DNA of 64,000 nt from Lichenicoccus sp965276875. GTDB lineage: Bacteria > Pseudomonadota > Alphaproteobacteria > Acetobacterales > Acetobacteraceae. The notes beneath the pieces are model-generated. The model made no database searches. It was given only the letters and a program-made list of their open reading frames with translations, and was not told where the DNA came from. Shown here piece after piece: positions 9,411-17,396 of the stretch; position 1 is the stretch's first letter, and each line of letters begins with the position of its first letter. The stretch lies in assembly GCF_965276875.1 (NCBI RefSeq), contig NZ_OZ255701.1, forward strand, positions 1,426,001 through 1,490,000. Reading direction: 5' to 3'. The position numbers and the translations under genes are program-made.

Positions 9411-10541
9411 ATGAGTGAACCGATCCATCCGGCGCGCCAGATCCCGTTCGCCACCCTCATGGCAGGCCTGGAACGCGCCCGCGCGCTGGGCTTGGTCTAT
9501 CGGCGGCTGAATGCGGCGGCCGGGCTGCAGCTTTTCATCTATACGACGCGCTGCGTCTACGAGGATGCCTGGGACGATTTCACGGTCGTCGCCCGCGGCC
9601 TGATCGTCGACGCAAAACAGGGTCGGATCGCGGCCATGCCGTTCCCAAAATTCTTCAATGTCGGCGAGCGGCGCGGCGAGGTCCCGGATTTGCCGTTCGA
9701 GGCCTTCGAGAAGCTCGACGGTAGCCTCGTCATCGTCTTTTACCATGCCGGGCGCTGGCTTGCCGCGACCAAGGGTGCGTTCGATTCGGAACAGGCGCTC
9801 TGGGCCCAGGGCCGCCTCGATGCCGTGGATCTCTCGCCTCTGACACCCGGCACGACCTATTTGTTCGAGGCGGTGTATCCCGAGAACCGGATCGTCATCC
9901 GCTATGCCGAGCCTGCCCTGGTCATGCTGGCGGCCTATGACGACGAGGGACGCGAACTGACCCACGACGCGGTGCTGGCCACGGCCGCTTCACTCGGATG
10001 GCGCGCCGCCCGGCGCCAGGCATTCGCCAGCATGAGCGCGATGGCGAGCCACGCCGCGATGCTTGGGTGCCACGACGAAGGCTTCGTCATCCGCTTCAGC
10101 AACGGCCTGCGGCTGAAGCTCAAGGGGGCGGAATATCGTCGCATCCATGCCCTGATTTCACGCTGCACGCCTTTGGCGATGTGGGAAGCGATGGCGGCGG
10201 GCGATGATATGGACGCTATCCGTCGTGACCTGCCGGAGGAGTTCTGGACCGATTTCGACGATATCGTCCGATTGCTGCAAGCCCGCATCGCCGCCATCGA
10301 AACCAGGGTGGCGGAGGTCGCAGCCTCGATGGCGCATCTGTCCGACAAGGAACTGGGGTTGTCGCTCAACACCCTGCCCGCTGACGCACGGCCCTATCTG
10401 TTCGGCTTGCGCAAATCAGGCGCCATCACCGGCAAGGCCCGCGACGCCCTGATGCGCTCGATCCGCCCGACCGGCAACGCGCTCGCGGGGTATGTGCCAT
10501 CCTATGCCATGGGAAGGGTGCTGGACGCCGCCGGTCCATAG
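9411..10541 (+). CDS. T4 Rnl1-like RNA ligase family protein
   Basis: ATP-dependent nucleotidyltransferase of the T4 RNA ligase 1 family, predicted to seal RNA 5'-phosphate and 3'-hydroxyl ends. It has 376 residues from ATG 9411. Motif I is EKLDGS with the adenylated Lys at about residue 101. Motif III is YLFEAVYP with Glu near 153. Motif IV is HDEGFVIRF with Glu near 223. Motif V is LRLKLKGAEY with lysines near 236 and 238. All key residues are present, so the enzyme should be active. The C-terminal 130 residues are helical and may define specificity. No kinase/phosphatase partner or RtcB gene lies beside it. It could act in RNA repair after tRNA cleavage, but no partner in the window proves this. 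Confidence 0.85.
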   Translation: MSEPIHPARQIPFATLMAGLERARALGLVYRRLNAAAGLQLFIYTTRCVYEDAWDDFTVVARGLIVDAKQGRIAAMPFPKFFNVGERRGEVPDLPFEAFEKLDGSLVIVFYHAGRWLAATKGAFDSEQALWAQGRLDAVDLSPLTPGTTYLFEAVYPENRIVIRYAEPALVMLAAYDDEGRELTHDAVLATAASLGWRAARRQAFASMSAMASHAAMLGCHDEGFVIRFSNGLRLKLKGAEYRRIHALISRCTPLAMWEAMAAGDDMDAIRRDLPEEFWTDFDDIVRLLQARIAAIETRVAEVAASMAHLSDKELGLSLNTLPADARPYLFGLRKSGAITGKARDALMRSIRPTGNALAGYVPSYAMGRVLDAAGP

Positions 10542-10589
10542 GTGTGGCGACGGACAATAAGTGTTACACGCACGTGTGGCTGGATAAAC

Positions 10590-11048
10590 TCAAACAACGC
10601 CAAGACCGCTGGATGTGGAAAGTAGACCTTCAGCCGCTTGCATCGTGACCAGAATGACGCGGAAATCCTCCGGTGGAATGGCCATCAGGCCGAACCGGAG
10701 ACCATATGCCCAGTTCCGTCGCCCAGCCGCGAAGCTCAGTCTGTCTAAAACGGACGTGGCCAGGACTTCTCCTGCCGTGTGCCACCGGACGTTCCGACGC
10801 CAGGGCCGCAAGCCTTCCCCTGTGTCGAAGGGGTAGGGCTCGGCGGCTTTCACAAGACCGGCAGCCGTAAAAGCCCGGTAAGGGACCTTGCTGCCAAGGA
10901 TGACGGTCGGAGAGTAGTAGACGACTCCATCGCCGGCCCGCAGGCGCCGGAGCGGGGCTGCCTTTCCGTGGCAGACTTGCATGAAGCCGCCCTGCCGCCC
11001 GCGCCGGACATGCTCGGCGCAAGCGACGGCGATCCAGGCGCCCTTCAC
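10590..11048 (-). CDS. EVE domain-containing protein (PUA-like, UPF0310)
   Basis: A 152-residue EVE-fold protein. The family is related to PUA and YTH domains that bind modified bases. It starts with GTG 11048, giving MKGAWIAVACAEHVRRG, and the GTG overlaps the TGA of the upstream VOC gene (GTGA), so translation is coupled. Conserved family stretches are GDGVVYYSPTVIL, YRAFTAAGLVKAAEPYPFD, PWRRNVRW, DRLSFAAGRRNWAYGLRFGL and the closing EDFRVILVTM. The aromatic pocket is not deleted. The gene converges on the RNA ligase gene, with a 48-base gap. Confidence 0.85.
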   Translation of the reverse strand: MKGAWIAVACAEHVRRGRQGGFMQVCHGKAAPLRRLRAGDGVVYYSPTVILGSKVPYRAFTAAGLVKAAEPYPFDTGEGLRPWRRNVRWHTAGEVLATSVLDRLSFAAGRRNWAYGLRFGLMAIPPEDFRVILVTMQAAEGLLSTSSGLGVV

Positions 11049-11416
11049 CGGCCGGCCGGGGCGAAGATTCGCAGCCGATGGCCGTCCGGGTCCAGGGCCA
11101 CGAAGCTTCGGCCGAAATCCAGTTCGGTCGGCAGCTGGGCGATGGGGAGGCCTCGGCCGGCCCAATCGGCATGGACGGCGTCCACATCGTCCGCGATGAA
11201 GGCCAGTTCGCCCCCGCCTCCGGCTGCTGCCGCGACTGGCTCCACTGTGTGCCGCGACCAGAGGCCAATACCGGTTCCGGACGGCAGTTTGAACATGGCA
11301 AAGGTCGGCGACACCTCAACGGGAGGCTGCCCCAGCAGGTCTGCGTAGAAGGCGGCTCTTGCCGTGGGATTATCGACGTAGAGGATAACGAGGCTGAGGT
11401 CCGGCATGTGAGCCAC
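11045..11416 (-). CDS. VOC family protein (glyoxalase/bleomycin-resistance fold)
   Basis: A 123-residue vicinal-oxygen-chelate protein. The two beta-alpha-beta-beta-beta modules are visible: LSLVILYVDNPTARAAFYADLLGQ at the N-terminus and ELAFIADDVDAVHADWAGRG with FVALDPDGHRLRIFAPAG at the C-terminus. The closing DPDGHRLRIF is the usual VOC signature. Metal ligands are incomplete (no clear N-terminal His), so it may bind a ligand rather than catalyse. It lies between a WYL/HTH regulator and an EVE gene, all on the minus strand, and this trio forms a likely operon. Confidence 0.9.
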   Translation of the reverse strand: MAHMPDLSLVILYVDNPTARAAFYADLLGQPPVEVSPTFAMFKLPSGTGIGLWSRHTVEPVAAAAGGGGELAFIADDVDAVHADWAGRGLPIAQLPTELDFGRSFVALDPDGHRLRIFAPAGR

Positions 11417-11475
11417 TCCGATGCTGCGGTCCGTCCAGCATCGGCGGAAAGCGTGTCAGAAACCGTCAGCAGCGG

Positions 11476-12162
11476 TCAGCCGGGGCCGTCGATTCCCTCC
11501 GACATGCGCCACTCGGCCAGGAGGAGGCGGCGGCGCTTAGGGAGACGCTGATCCAGCAGCCCGGCTTCCACCACGCGGTCGAGCCGGAAATGGCGGAAGC
11601 CCTCACGCAGTTCACACCAGGCGGCCAGCACCTCGACGTCCGCGAAAAAGCCCAGCGCGACGGGCCAAACGCGGCGTTCCGTCGCAGCCCCAGCCTTGTC
11701 GGCGTAGCGCAGCCACAGCTTCCGCTCTGTCCGTAGGGCAAGCCGGATAGAATCGAGGTGCGGCGAGGAACGAGCCTTTGCAGGTCCTGCGAGCAGGCCG
11801 CTGGACAGGTCGGCATCCTCCATCTCCGGCGGCAACACGGCGAGGATCTTCGTCAGGGCATCGTCAGCTGCCCATTCCAGCGCGGCGTCAGCCCGCCTGG
11901 CGACCATCCTCAGCCCCAGGATGACGGCGTCTACCTCGTCTTCCCCGAGCATCAGTGGCGGCAGGAGAAAGCCTGGTCGGAGCACATAGCCAAAGCCTGC
12001 TTCTCCCTCGATGCGTGCGCCCTGCGCGACCAGGGTCGCGACGTCGCGATATACCGTGCGCAGCGACACCCCCAGTTCCTCGGCCAGCAGGGCGGCCGGA
12101 ACGGCGCGACGCCGGCGGCGAAGTGCCTGAATCAGGTCAAGGAGGCGGGCTGCTCGGGACAC
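11476..12162 (-). CDS. YafY-type HTH/WYL transcriptional regulator
   Basis: DNA-binding regulator of 228 residues. Residues 1-55 form a winged HTH of the HTH_11 type (LLAEELGVSLRTVYRDVATL). Residues 130 to 215 form the WYL ligand-sensing domain: IRLALRTERKLWLRY, RRVWPVALGFFADVEVLAAWCELR, HFRLDRV. It lies 59 bases upstream of the VOC gene in the same direction, so it probably regulates itself and the VOC-EVE pair. WYL proteins of this size commonly control small detoxification operons in proteobacteria. Some also control defence genes by sensing nucleic acids, and the sequence does not settle which applies here. Confidence 0.92.
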   Translation of the reverse strand: MSRAARLLDLIQALRRRRRAVPAALLAEELGVSLRTVYRDVATLVAQGARIEGEAGFGYVLRPGFLLPPLMLGEDEVDAVILGLRMVARRADAALEWAADDALTKILAVLPPEMEDADLSSGLLAGPAKARSSPHLDSIRLALRTERKLWLRYADKAGAATERRVWPVALGFFADVEVLAAWCELREGFRHFRLDRVVEAGLLDQRLPKRRRLLLAEWRMSEGIDGPG

Positions 12163-12363
12163 AATGATTTCTCAGATGACGCAGACAGGACGTCAATTGG
12201 AAGCAGCGGCAGTGCGCCGCCCGCCGACTATTGCGCGTCCAGCTGGCTCACCAAGTATCAGCAATGACCTTTTGCGTGTGTCTCACACAGCGTGCGCCCT
12301 GTCTCAATGATTATGCGTCGGCGGCCGTCGTTCGTCTCAAATCAGCGCCGCTCCACATAGGCT

Positions 12364-13236
12364 TCAGAGCGCGGCCAACCCGTCCGCCAGCGCGTCGAAC
12401 ACGACGCGGCAGCGGGCACTGGTGGCGAGGTCCTCGTGCATGACGATCCAGAGGCCGAGCGACGGTGCGAACGCCTCCTCCAGCACGCGCACGAGGTCGC
12501 GGGCCACCGCGATCTGGCAGACGCCGATGCCAAAGCCGGCGCGGATTGCGGCCAGTTGCGCGACGTCGCTATCGGTGCGGAGCGCGAACTCCGCGCGCGC
12601 CACCTCGGGGAAGCGGTCTGCGAAGGCACGCAGCGCCGGCGTCTCGCGGTCAAAGCCGATCAGGTCGTGCTCGCGCAGCGCCTCCATCGAGGCCGGCACC
12701 CCGCGACGCGCGAGGTAGGCACTGGTTGCGTGCAGCCCGAGCGCCACCGGCGGCAGCTTGCGGGCGAGCAGCGCCTGCTGCGTCGGCGCCACCATGCGCA
12801 CGGCGATATCGGCGTCGCGGCGCAACAGATCATCCAGCGCGTTGGACAGCACCAACTCCAGCACCAGTCCGGGATGCCGCTCGCGTAGCCGCGCCAGGAT
12901 CGGCGGCAGGTGCTCGACGCCCACCACCTCGCTGGCGCTGATCCGCACGCAGCCGCGCACCGCGTCGCGCCGCCCGCTCGCGGTGCGCATCAACGCCGCG
13001 GCAGTAGCGGCAAGCGTCTCGGCGTAAGGGAGCAGCTCGATCGCCGTCTCGGTCGGCGCCAGGCCACGCGGCGAGCGCAGGAACAAATCCGCCCCGATTG
13101 CCTGCTCCAGCGCCTCGATATGTCGGGCGACGGTCGGCTGGGTCAGTCCGAGCTGGCGCGCGGCGGCGGATAGCGAGCCGTCCCACATGACTGCCAGGAA
13201 GGTGCGGTGCAGGTCCCAACTCGGCAACGCGTTCAT
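12364..13236 (-). CDS. LysR family transcriptional regulator
   Basis: A 290-residue LTTR. The N-terminal winged HTH is SLSAAARQLGLTQPTVARHIEALEQAIGADLFLRSPRGLAPTE. The rest is a type 2 periplasmic-binding-protein-like effector domain (VRISASEVVGVEHLPPILARLRERHPGL, VRMVAPTQQALLARKL). It is divergent from an NAD-dependent epimerase gene with 88 bases between the starts, the classical arrangement in which a LysR protein controls its divergent neighbour. Inducer unknown. Confidence 0.93.
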   Translation of the reverse strand: MNALPSWDLHRTFLAVMWDGSLSAAARQLGLTQPTVARHIEALEQAIGADLFLRSPRGLAPTETAIELLPYAETLAATAAALMRTASGRRDAVRGCVRISASEVVGVEHLPPILARLRERHPGLVLELVLSNALDDLLRRDADIAVRMVAPTQQALLARKLPPVALGLHATSAYLARRGVPASMEALREHDLIGFDRETPALRAFADRFPEVARAEFALRTDSDVAQLAAIRAGFGIGVCQIAVARDLVRVLEEAFAPSLGLWIVMHEDLATSARCRVVFDALADGLAAL

Positions 13237-13324
13237 CTATTTCCGTCTATCACCCCCACATGATTCCACAATTCCTTTGTATCCCGTGTGTGGCCATCCT
13301 GAACGCCTGGATACGGGAGAACCC

Positions 13325-14278
13325 ATGATGAACCATGCCATACTTGTCCTCGGCCACGGGCCGGTCGGGCGCCTGGTCGCGGGAGCCCTGGCGGCGCGTG
13401 GCGAGGCGGTTTGCGTCGCTCAGCGCAGCCGGCCAGCGGTCCTCGCGCCGGGCATCCGCTTTGTGCCCTGCGATACCCTTGATGAAGCTGCCGTTCGCAG
13501 TGCCGCGGCCGGCGCCGCCCAGGTCGTGCTGGCGATTGGCTTTCCTTATGATTCGCGGGTGTGGCGCACCGCCTGGCCGCGCGCCATGCGCAACGTAATC
13601 GGCGCCTGCGAGGCGGCCGGGGCGCGGCTCGTGTTCATCGACAATCTCTACCAGCTCGGACCGCAACACGGCGTGCGCAACGAGGACACACCGCTGAGCG
13701 ACGCCGGCGAGAAGCCCGCGATCCTGTCGCAGGTCGCGCGCATCTGGATGGCGGCGTCGGACCGGGTGCAGGTCGCGGCCTTACGTTGTCCGGATTTCTA
13801 CGGACCCGGGGTCACGGCATCGCATATCGGCGCTACCGGCTTTGGCCGGATCGCGCGGGGCAAGGCCGCATTCCTGCTGGCACCACCCGATACGCCGCAC
13901 GACTTCGCCTACGTCCCCGATATCGCTCGCGCCGCTCTGACCTTGCTCGACGCACCAGACGACGCGTTCGGGCAGGTCTGGAACATGCCCTGCGCGAGGG
14001 TCCGCACGCCGCGCCAGATCCTCAGGCTCGGCGCCGATGCGATCGGCCGCCGCCTGCGGATCAACGCCGTGCCGCTGCGGCTGCTGCCGCTCTTGGGACG
14101 GTTCTCGCGGACGCTGCACGAGGTCGCGGATGTCGGCTTCACCTGGGACCGTGCCTACCATGTCGATGCCGGCAAGTTTTGCGCCCGCTTCTGGTCAGAC
14201 GTGACCCCGTTCGAGATCGGCGCGCCGGCGAGTGCCCGTTGGTTCGTCGATGCGGCCGTTCGCCGGATTGGCAATTGA
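13325..14278 (+). CDS. NAD-dependent epimerase/dehydratase family protein
   Basis: Extended SDR-fold protein of 317 residues. The N-terminal nucleotide motif is atypical (ILVLGHGPVGRLVAGAL, GxGxxG). A Rossmann core follows, including VFIDNLYQLGPQ with a Tyr, and RCPDFYGPGVTASHIG, which is the usual segment after the active site. No classical YxxxK triplet is evident, so catalysis may be altered. ATG 13325 is chosen because GGGAGA lies 8 bases upstream; the longer frame from 13187 overlaps the LysR gene. The divergent LysR gene is the likely regulator. Confidence 0.85.
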   Translation: MMNHAILVLGHGPVGRLVAGALAARGEAVCVAQRSRPAVLAPGIRFVPCDTLDEAAVRSAAAGAAQVVLAIGFPYDSRVWRTAWPRAMRNVIGACEAAGARLVFIDNLYQLGPQHGVRNEDTPLSDAGEKPAILSQVARIWMAASDRVQVAALRCPDFYGPGVTASHIGATGFGRIARGKAAFLLAPPDTPHDFAYVPDIARAALTLLDAPDDAFGQVWNMPCARVRTPRQILRLGADAIGRRLRINAVPLRLLPLLGRFSRTLHEVADVGFTWDRAYHVDAGKFCARFWSDVTPFEIGAPASARWFVDAAVRRIGN

Positions 14279-14360
14279 CTTCGCGCGCCAGTGTGGCTTG
14301 TAGAAGTTGGCGGCCCGACCGGTCGGCGCCTCACCTCTCCCCGCAAGAAGGAGCTCGTCC

Positions 14361-16061
14361 ATGCCCTCCAACGCCACACCGCCGGCCGCCGCACTGCCCA
14401 CCTACAGCGCACTCTACGCATTCGGCGACAGCCTGTCGGATGCCGGCAACCTCTCCATCGTCACCGCCGTTGCCGGCCGCGAGCCGGTGTCGCCGCCCTA
14501 TCACCAGGAGCAGTACGGCTCGATCTCCGGCAACGTCTTCAGCAACGGGCCGACCTGGGTGCAGGACCTCTCGGTCGCGCTCGGGCTCGGCACGCTGTCG
14601 CCCAGTCTCGCCACCGGCAACGACTTCGCCTATGGCGGCGCCGAGACCGGACCCACGCCGCAGAACGCCTCCAACCCGGGGATCGAGGCGATCTCGCTGC
14701 CGGCACAGCTCACCCAGTTCCAGGCCAAGGTGCCGAGCCCCTCGGCAAACGCGCTCTATACGGTCTCGATCGGCGCCAACGACCTGCTCGCCATCCTCTC
14801 CAGCAGCGGCCTGAGTGCCGCGCAACAGACCACCGACGTCACCGACGCGGTCAGCAACGAGATCGGCTTCATCAAGAGCCTCGTTACCAACGGCGCGAAG
14901 TCGATGCTGGTGCTCAACGTTCCCGACCTCGGCAAGACCCCGGACGTGATGCAGGGCCAAGCCAATGGCAGCGGCGTTGCGTCCGCGGCATTCGACGCCG
15001 AGGCGACGCAGCTTACCGCCGAATACAACACGCAACTGGCCAGCCAGCTCACCACCGTCACCGGCCTGTCCGCCAAGATCGTCGACGGGTTTACGCTCGT
15101 CGACAATGCGGTCGCAGGTCCCGTCGCCTACGGTCTCTCCAACGTCACCACGCCGGTCTGGAGCGGCAACTTCACCTCCGCCAGCAGTGGCACCCTGGCC
15201 GCGACCGGCACCGGGGCGCAGAACCAATATCTGTTCTGGGACCATCTGCACCCGACCGAGGCCGGCCACCAGGCGATCGCCAGCCTCGCCCAGCAGCAGC
15301 TCGGCGACGACAATGCGGCGCTGATCAGCCGGTTCTACACCAACATCCTGCAGCGCGCGCCGGATGCGACCGGCCTCGCGAGCTGGCAGGGGGCGGTGAG
15401 CGGCGGCACGCTGACCTTGCAGCAGGTCAACGACGCCTTCGCCACCTCGGCCGAGGCAACCAGCAACGTCAAGCCGATCGTCGAGCTCTACGCCGCATTG
15501 GGGCGGGCGCCCGATGTCAACGGACTGCATCGCTGGGTGCATACAATCGAAACCGGCACCACAATCACCACCGTCGCCGGCGACTTCCTCGCTTCGCCCG
15601 AAGGACAAGGCGTCTACGGCGCGCCCGGCACCAGCGCGGCCGCCAACACCCAGTTCGTCGACACCGAATATCAGAAAGTCCTCGGCCGCACCCCGGATTC
15701 CGCGGGCGCGCAGAACTGGATCTCGGCCTTGAACGCGGGCGTGCTCAGCCCGGCGCAGGAACTGGTCGCCTTCATCGGCTCCGTCGAGGCGCAAGCCCGC
15801 AACACCACGCCGATCACCAACTTCCTGCTCGCCGCCGGCAACGGCACGGCACCCTATGGCAGCGCCCCGTTCCCGGCCGCGAGTGCCAGCGTCCTGGCCG
15901 ATTTCACCGCCCCGGCCGGCATCTCAGCGGCGCCCGCGATTGTCCCCGCGGCGACACCCGCGAGCCTCGGCGGCGCCGCCCTGGCCACCGATCACGTGGC
16001 GACGCCCGCGCTTGCGATCCCGCAGCTGCATGCTCAGGTGGGGCACGCTTTGTTCACCTGA
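14361..16061 (+). CDS. GDSL/SGNH esterase with C-terminal DUF4214 repeats
   Basis: A 566-residue hydrolase. Residues 15 to 320 form an SGNH domain. Block I is FGDSLSDAGN with the nucleophile Ser, block III is IGANDLL, and block V is WDHLHPTEAGH with the Asp-His pair, so the triad is complete. Three DUF4214-like units follow, each with a YxxxLxRxPDxxGxxxW pattern (residues 330 to 500). There is no N-terminal signal peptide. DUF4214 proteins of alphaproteobacteria are often exported by type I systems, so secretion of a lipase or esterase is likely but inferred. AAGAAGGAG precedes the ATG. The 3' end overlaps the convergent purD gene by 8 bases. Confidence 0.88.
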   Translation: MPSNATPPAAALPTYSALYAFGDSLSDAGNLSIVTAVAGREPVSPPYHQEQYGSISGNVFSNGPTWVQDLSVALGLGTLSPSLATGNDFAYGGAETGPTPQNASNPGIEAISLPAQLTQFQAKVPSPSANALYTVSIGANDLLAILSSSGLSAAQQTTDVTDAVSNEIGFIKSLVTNGAKSMLVLNVPDLGKTPDVMQGQANGSGVASAAFDAEATQLTAEYNTQLASQLTTVTGLSAKIVDGFTLVDNAVAGPVAYGLSNVTTPVWSGNFTSASSGTLAATGTGAQNQYLFWDHLHPTEAGHQAIASLAQQQLGDDNAALISRFYTNILQRAPDATGLASWQGAVSGGTLTLQQVNDAFATSAEATSNVKPIVELYAALGRAPDVNGLHRWVHTIETGTTITTVAGDFLASPEGQGVYGAPGTSAAANTQFVDTEYQKVLGRTPDSAGAQNWISALNAGVLSPAQELVAFIGSVEAQARNTTPITNFLLAAGNGTAPYGSAPFPAASASVLADFTAPAGISAAPAIVPAATPASLGGAALATDHVATPALAIPQLHAQVGHALFT

Positions 16062-17349
16062 CCGCGGCCTCCTCCAGGCGCGCCAGGGCGTGCACGCCGA
16101 TGTCGCGACGCCAGACCGCATCCACCCAGTCGATGCGCGCGATCGCGGCATAGGCGGCATCGCGGGCGTCGGCGAGGCTGGATGCGGTGGCGCAGACGCT
16201 CAGCACCCGGCCGCCGGCGCCGCGCAGCGTGCCATCCGGATCGCGCGACGTTGCCGCCTGGAACACCCGCACCCCTGCGATCCGCTCCGCCTCGTCGAGA
16301 CCGGCGATGACACCGCCAGTCGTGGGCGTGCCCGGATAGCCGCGCCCGGCCAGCACCACCGCGATCGCGGCGTCGTCGGAGAAGCGCAGACCGCTCTCCA
16401 AGAGCCGGCCGTCGCATAGGGCCGCGAGGGCCGCGAGCAGATCGGAGCGTAGCCGCGCCAGCAGCGCCTGCGCCTCGGGGTCGCCGAAGCGGACGTTGAA
16501 CTCGATCAGCTTCGGCCCCTGCGCGGTCAACATCAGGCCCGCGAACAACACGCCACGGAACGGCGTGCCACGACGCACCAGCTCGGCCAGCGCCGGACGC
16601 ACCAGCAGGTCCAGGGCGTGCTCCTGGGCGCCGCGATCGAAGCCCGGCGGTGGCGAGACAGCACCCATGCCGCCGGTATTGGCGCCGGTATCGCCTTCGC
16701 CGATCCGCTTATGGTCCTGCGCGGCACCGATCAGCAGCGCCTGGGCGCCGTCGCAGAAGGCGAACAGCGAGACCTCCTCGCCCTCAAGGCACTCCTCGAT
16801 CACCAGCGCGTCGCCCGCCTCCCCCAGGCTGCGGCTCTCCATCATCGCCGCAATCGCGGCCTCCGCCTCGGCCAGGCTGCGCGCCACCACCACGCCCTTG
16901 CCGGCGGCGAGGCCATCCGCCTTGAGCACCTGGGGTACGCCGCGGCGGCCGACGAAGGCGCGTGCGGCGGCAGGGTCGGTGAAGCGCTCCCAACGCGCCG
17001 TGGGGATGCCGGCCGCGTCGCAGACCCCCTTGGTGAAGCTCTTGCTGCCCTCCAGCTCTGCCGCCGCGCGCGAGGGACCGGCGCAGGCCAGCCCGGCTTC
17101 GGCGCACGCGTCGGCGAGGCCCGCGATCAGCGGCGCCTCCGGACCCGGCACCACCAGCGCGAGCCGCTCGGCCTGGGCAAAGGCGACCAGGCCTGCCACG
17201 TCGTCCGCCGCGATCGCGACATTGCGCCCGAGTGCCGCGGTGCCCGGATTGCCGGGGGCGATGAACAGCTCATCGAGCAGCGGCGAGCGGCACAATGCGG
17301 CCGCCAGCGCATGCTCGCGCGCCCCGGACCCGACCAGCAACACACGCAT
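16054..17349 (-). CDS. purD: Phosphoribosylamine-glycine ligase (GAR synthetase)
   Basis: ATP-grasp enzyme joining glycine to 5-phosphoribosylamine, the second step of de novo purine synthesis. It is 431 residues long, the standard size. It begins MRVLLVGSGAREHALAAAL and has PGNPGTAALGRNVAI, KADGLAAGKGVVVA, the ATP-grasp LVIEECLEGEEVSLFAFCDG, GANTGGMGAVSPPP, and GVLFAGLMLTAQGPKLIEFNVRFGDPEAQ with the metal-binding Glu and Asn. The divergent xseA gene starts 48 bases away. Confidence 0.97.
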   Translation of the reverse strand: MRVLLVGSGAREHALAAALCRSPLLDELFIAPGNPGTAALGRNVAIAADDVAGLVAFAQAERLALVVPGPEAPLIAGLADACAEAGLACAGPSRAAAELEGSKSFTKGVCDAAGIPTARWERFTDPAAARAFVGRRGVPQVLKADGLAAGKGVVVARSLAEAEAAIAAMMESRSLGEAGDALVIEECLEGEEVSLFAFCDGAQALLIGAAQDHKRIGEGDTGANTGGMGAVSPPPGFDRGAQEHALDLLVRPALAELVRRGTPFRGVLFAGLMLTAQGPKLIEFNVRFGDPEAQALLARLRSDLLAALAALCDGRLLESGLRFSDDAAIAVVLAGRGYPGTPTTGGVIAGLDEAERIAGVRVFQAATSRDPDGTLRGAGGRVLSVCATASSLADARDAAYAAIARIDWVDAVWRRDIGVHALARLEEAAVR

Positions 17350-17396
17350 CGGTCACCTCGCTTTCATCGTAAGCGGGCTTTCTCTACCCTGCATGG

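Noticed and set aside
9393..9420. CIRCE-like element CTAGCACTC-N10-GAGTG before the RNA ligase
   Set aside because: The second half-site is incomplete (GAGTGAAC, not GAGTGCTAA), the spacing is 10 rather than 9, and no heat-shock gene follows.
14331..15794. 487-codon reverse open frame within the esterase gene
   Set aside because: The forward frame has all SGNH catalytic blocks; the reverse one has none.
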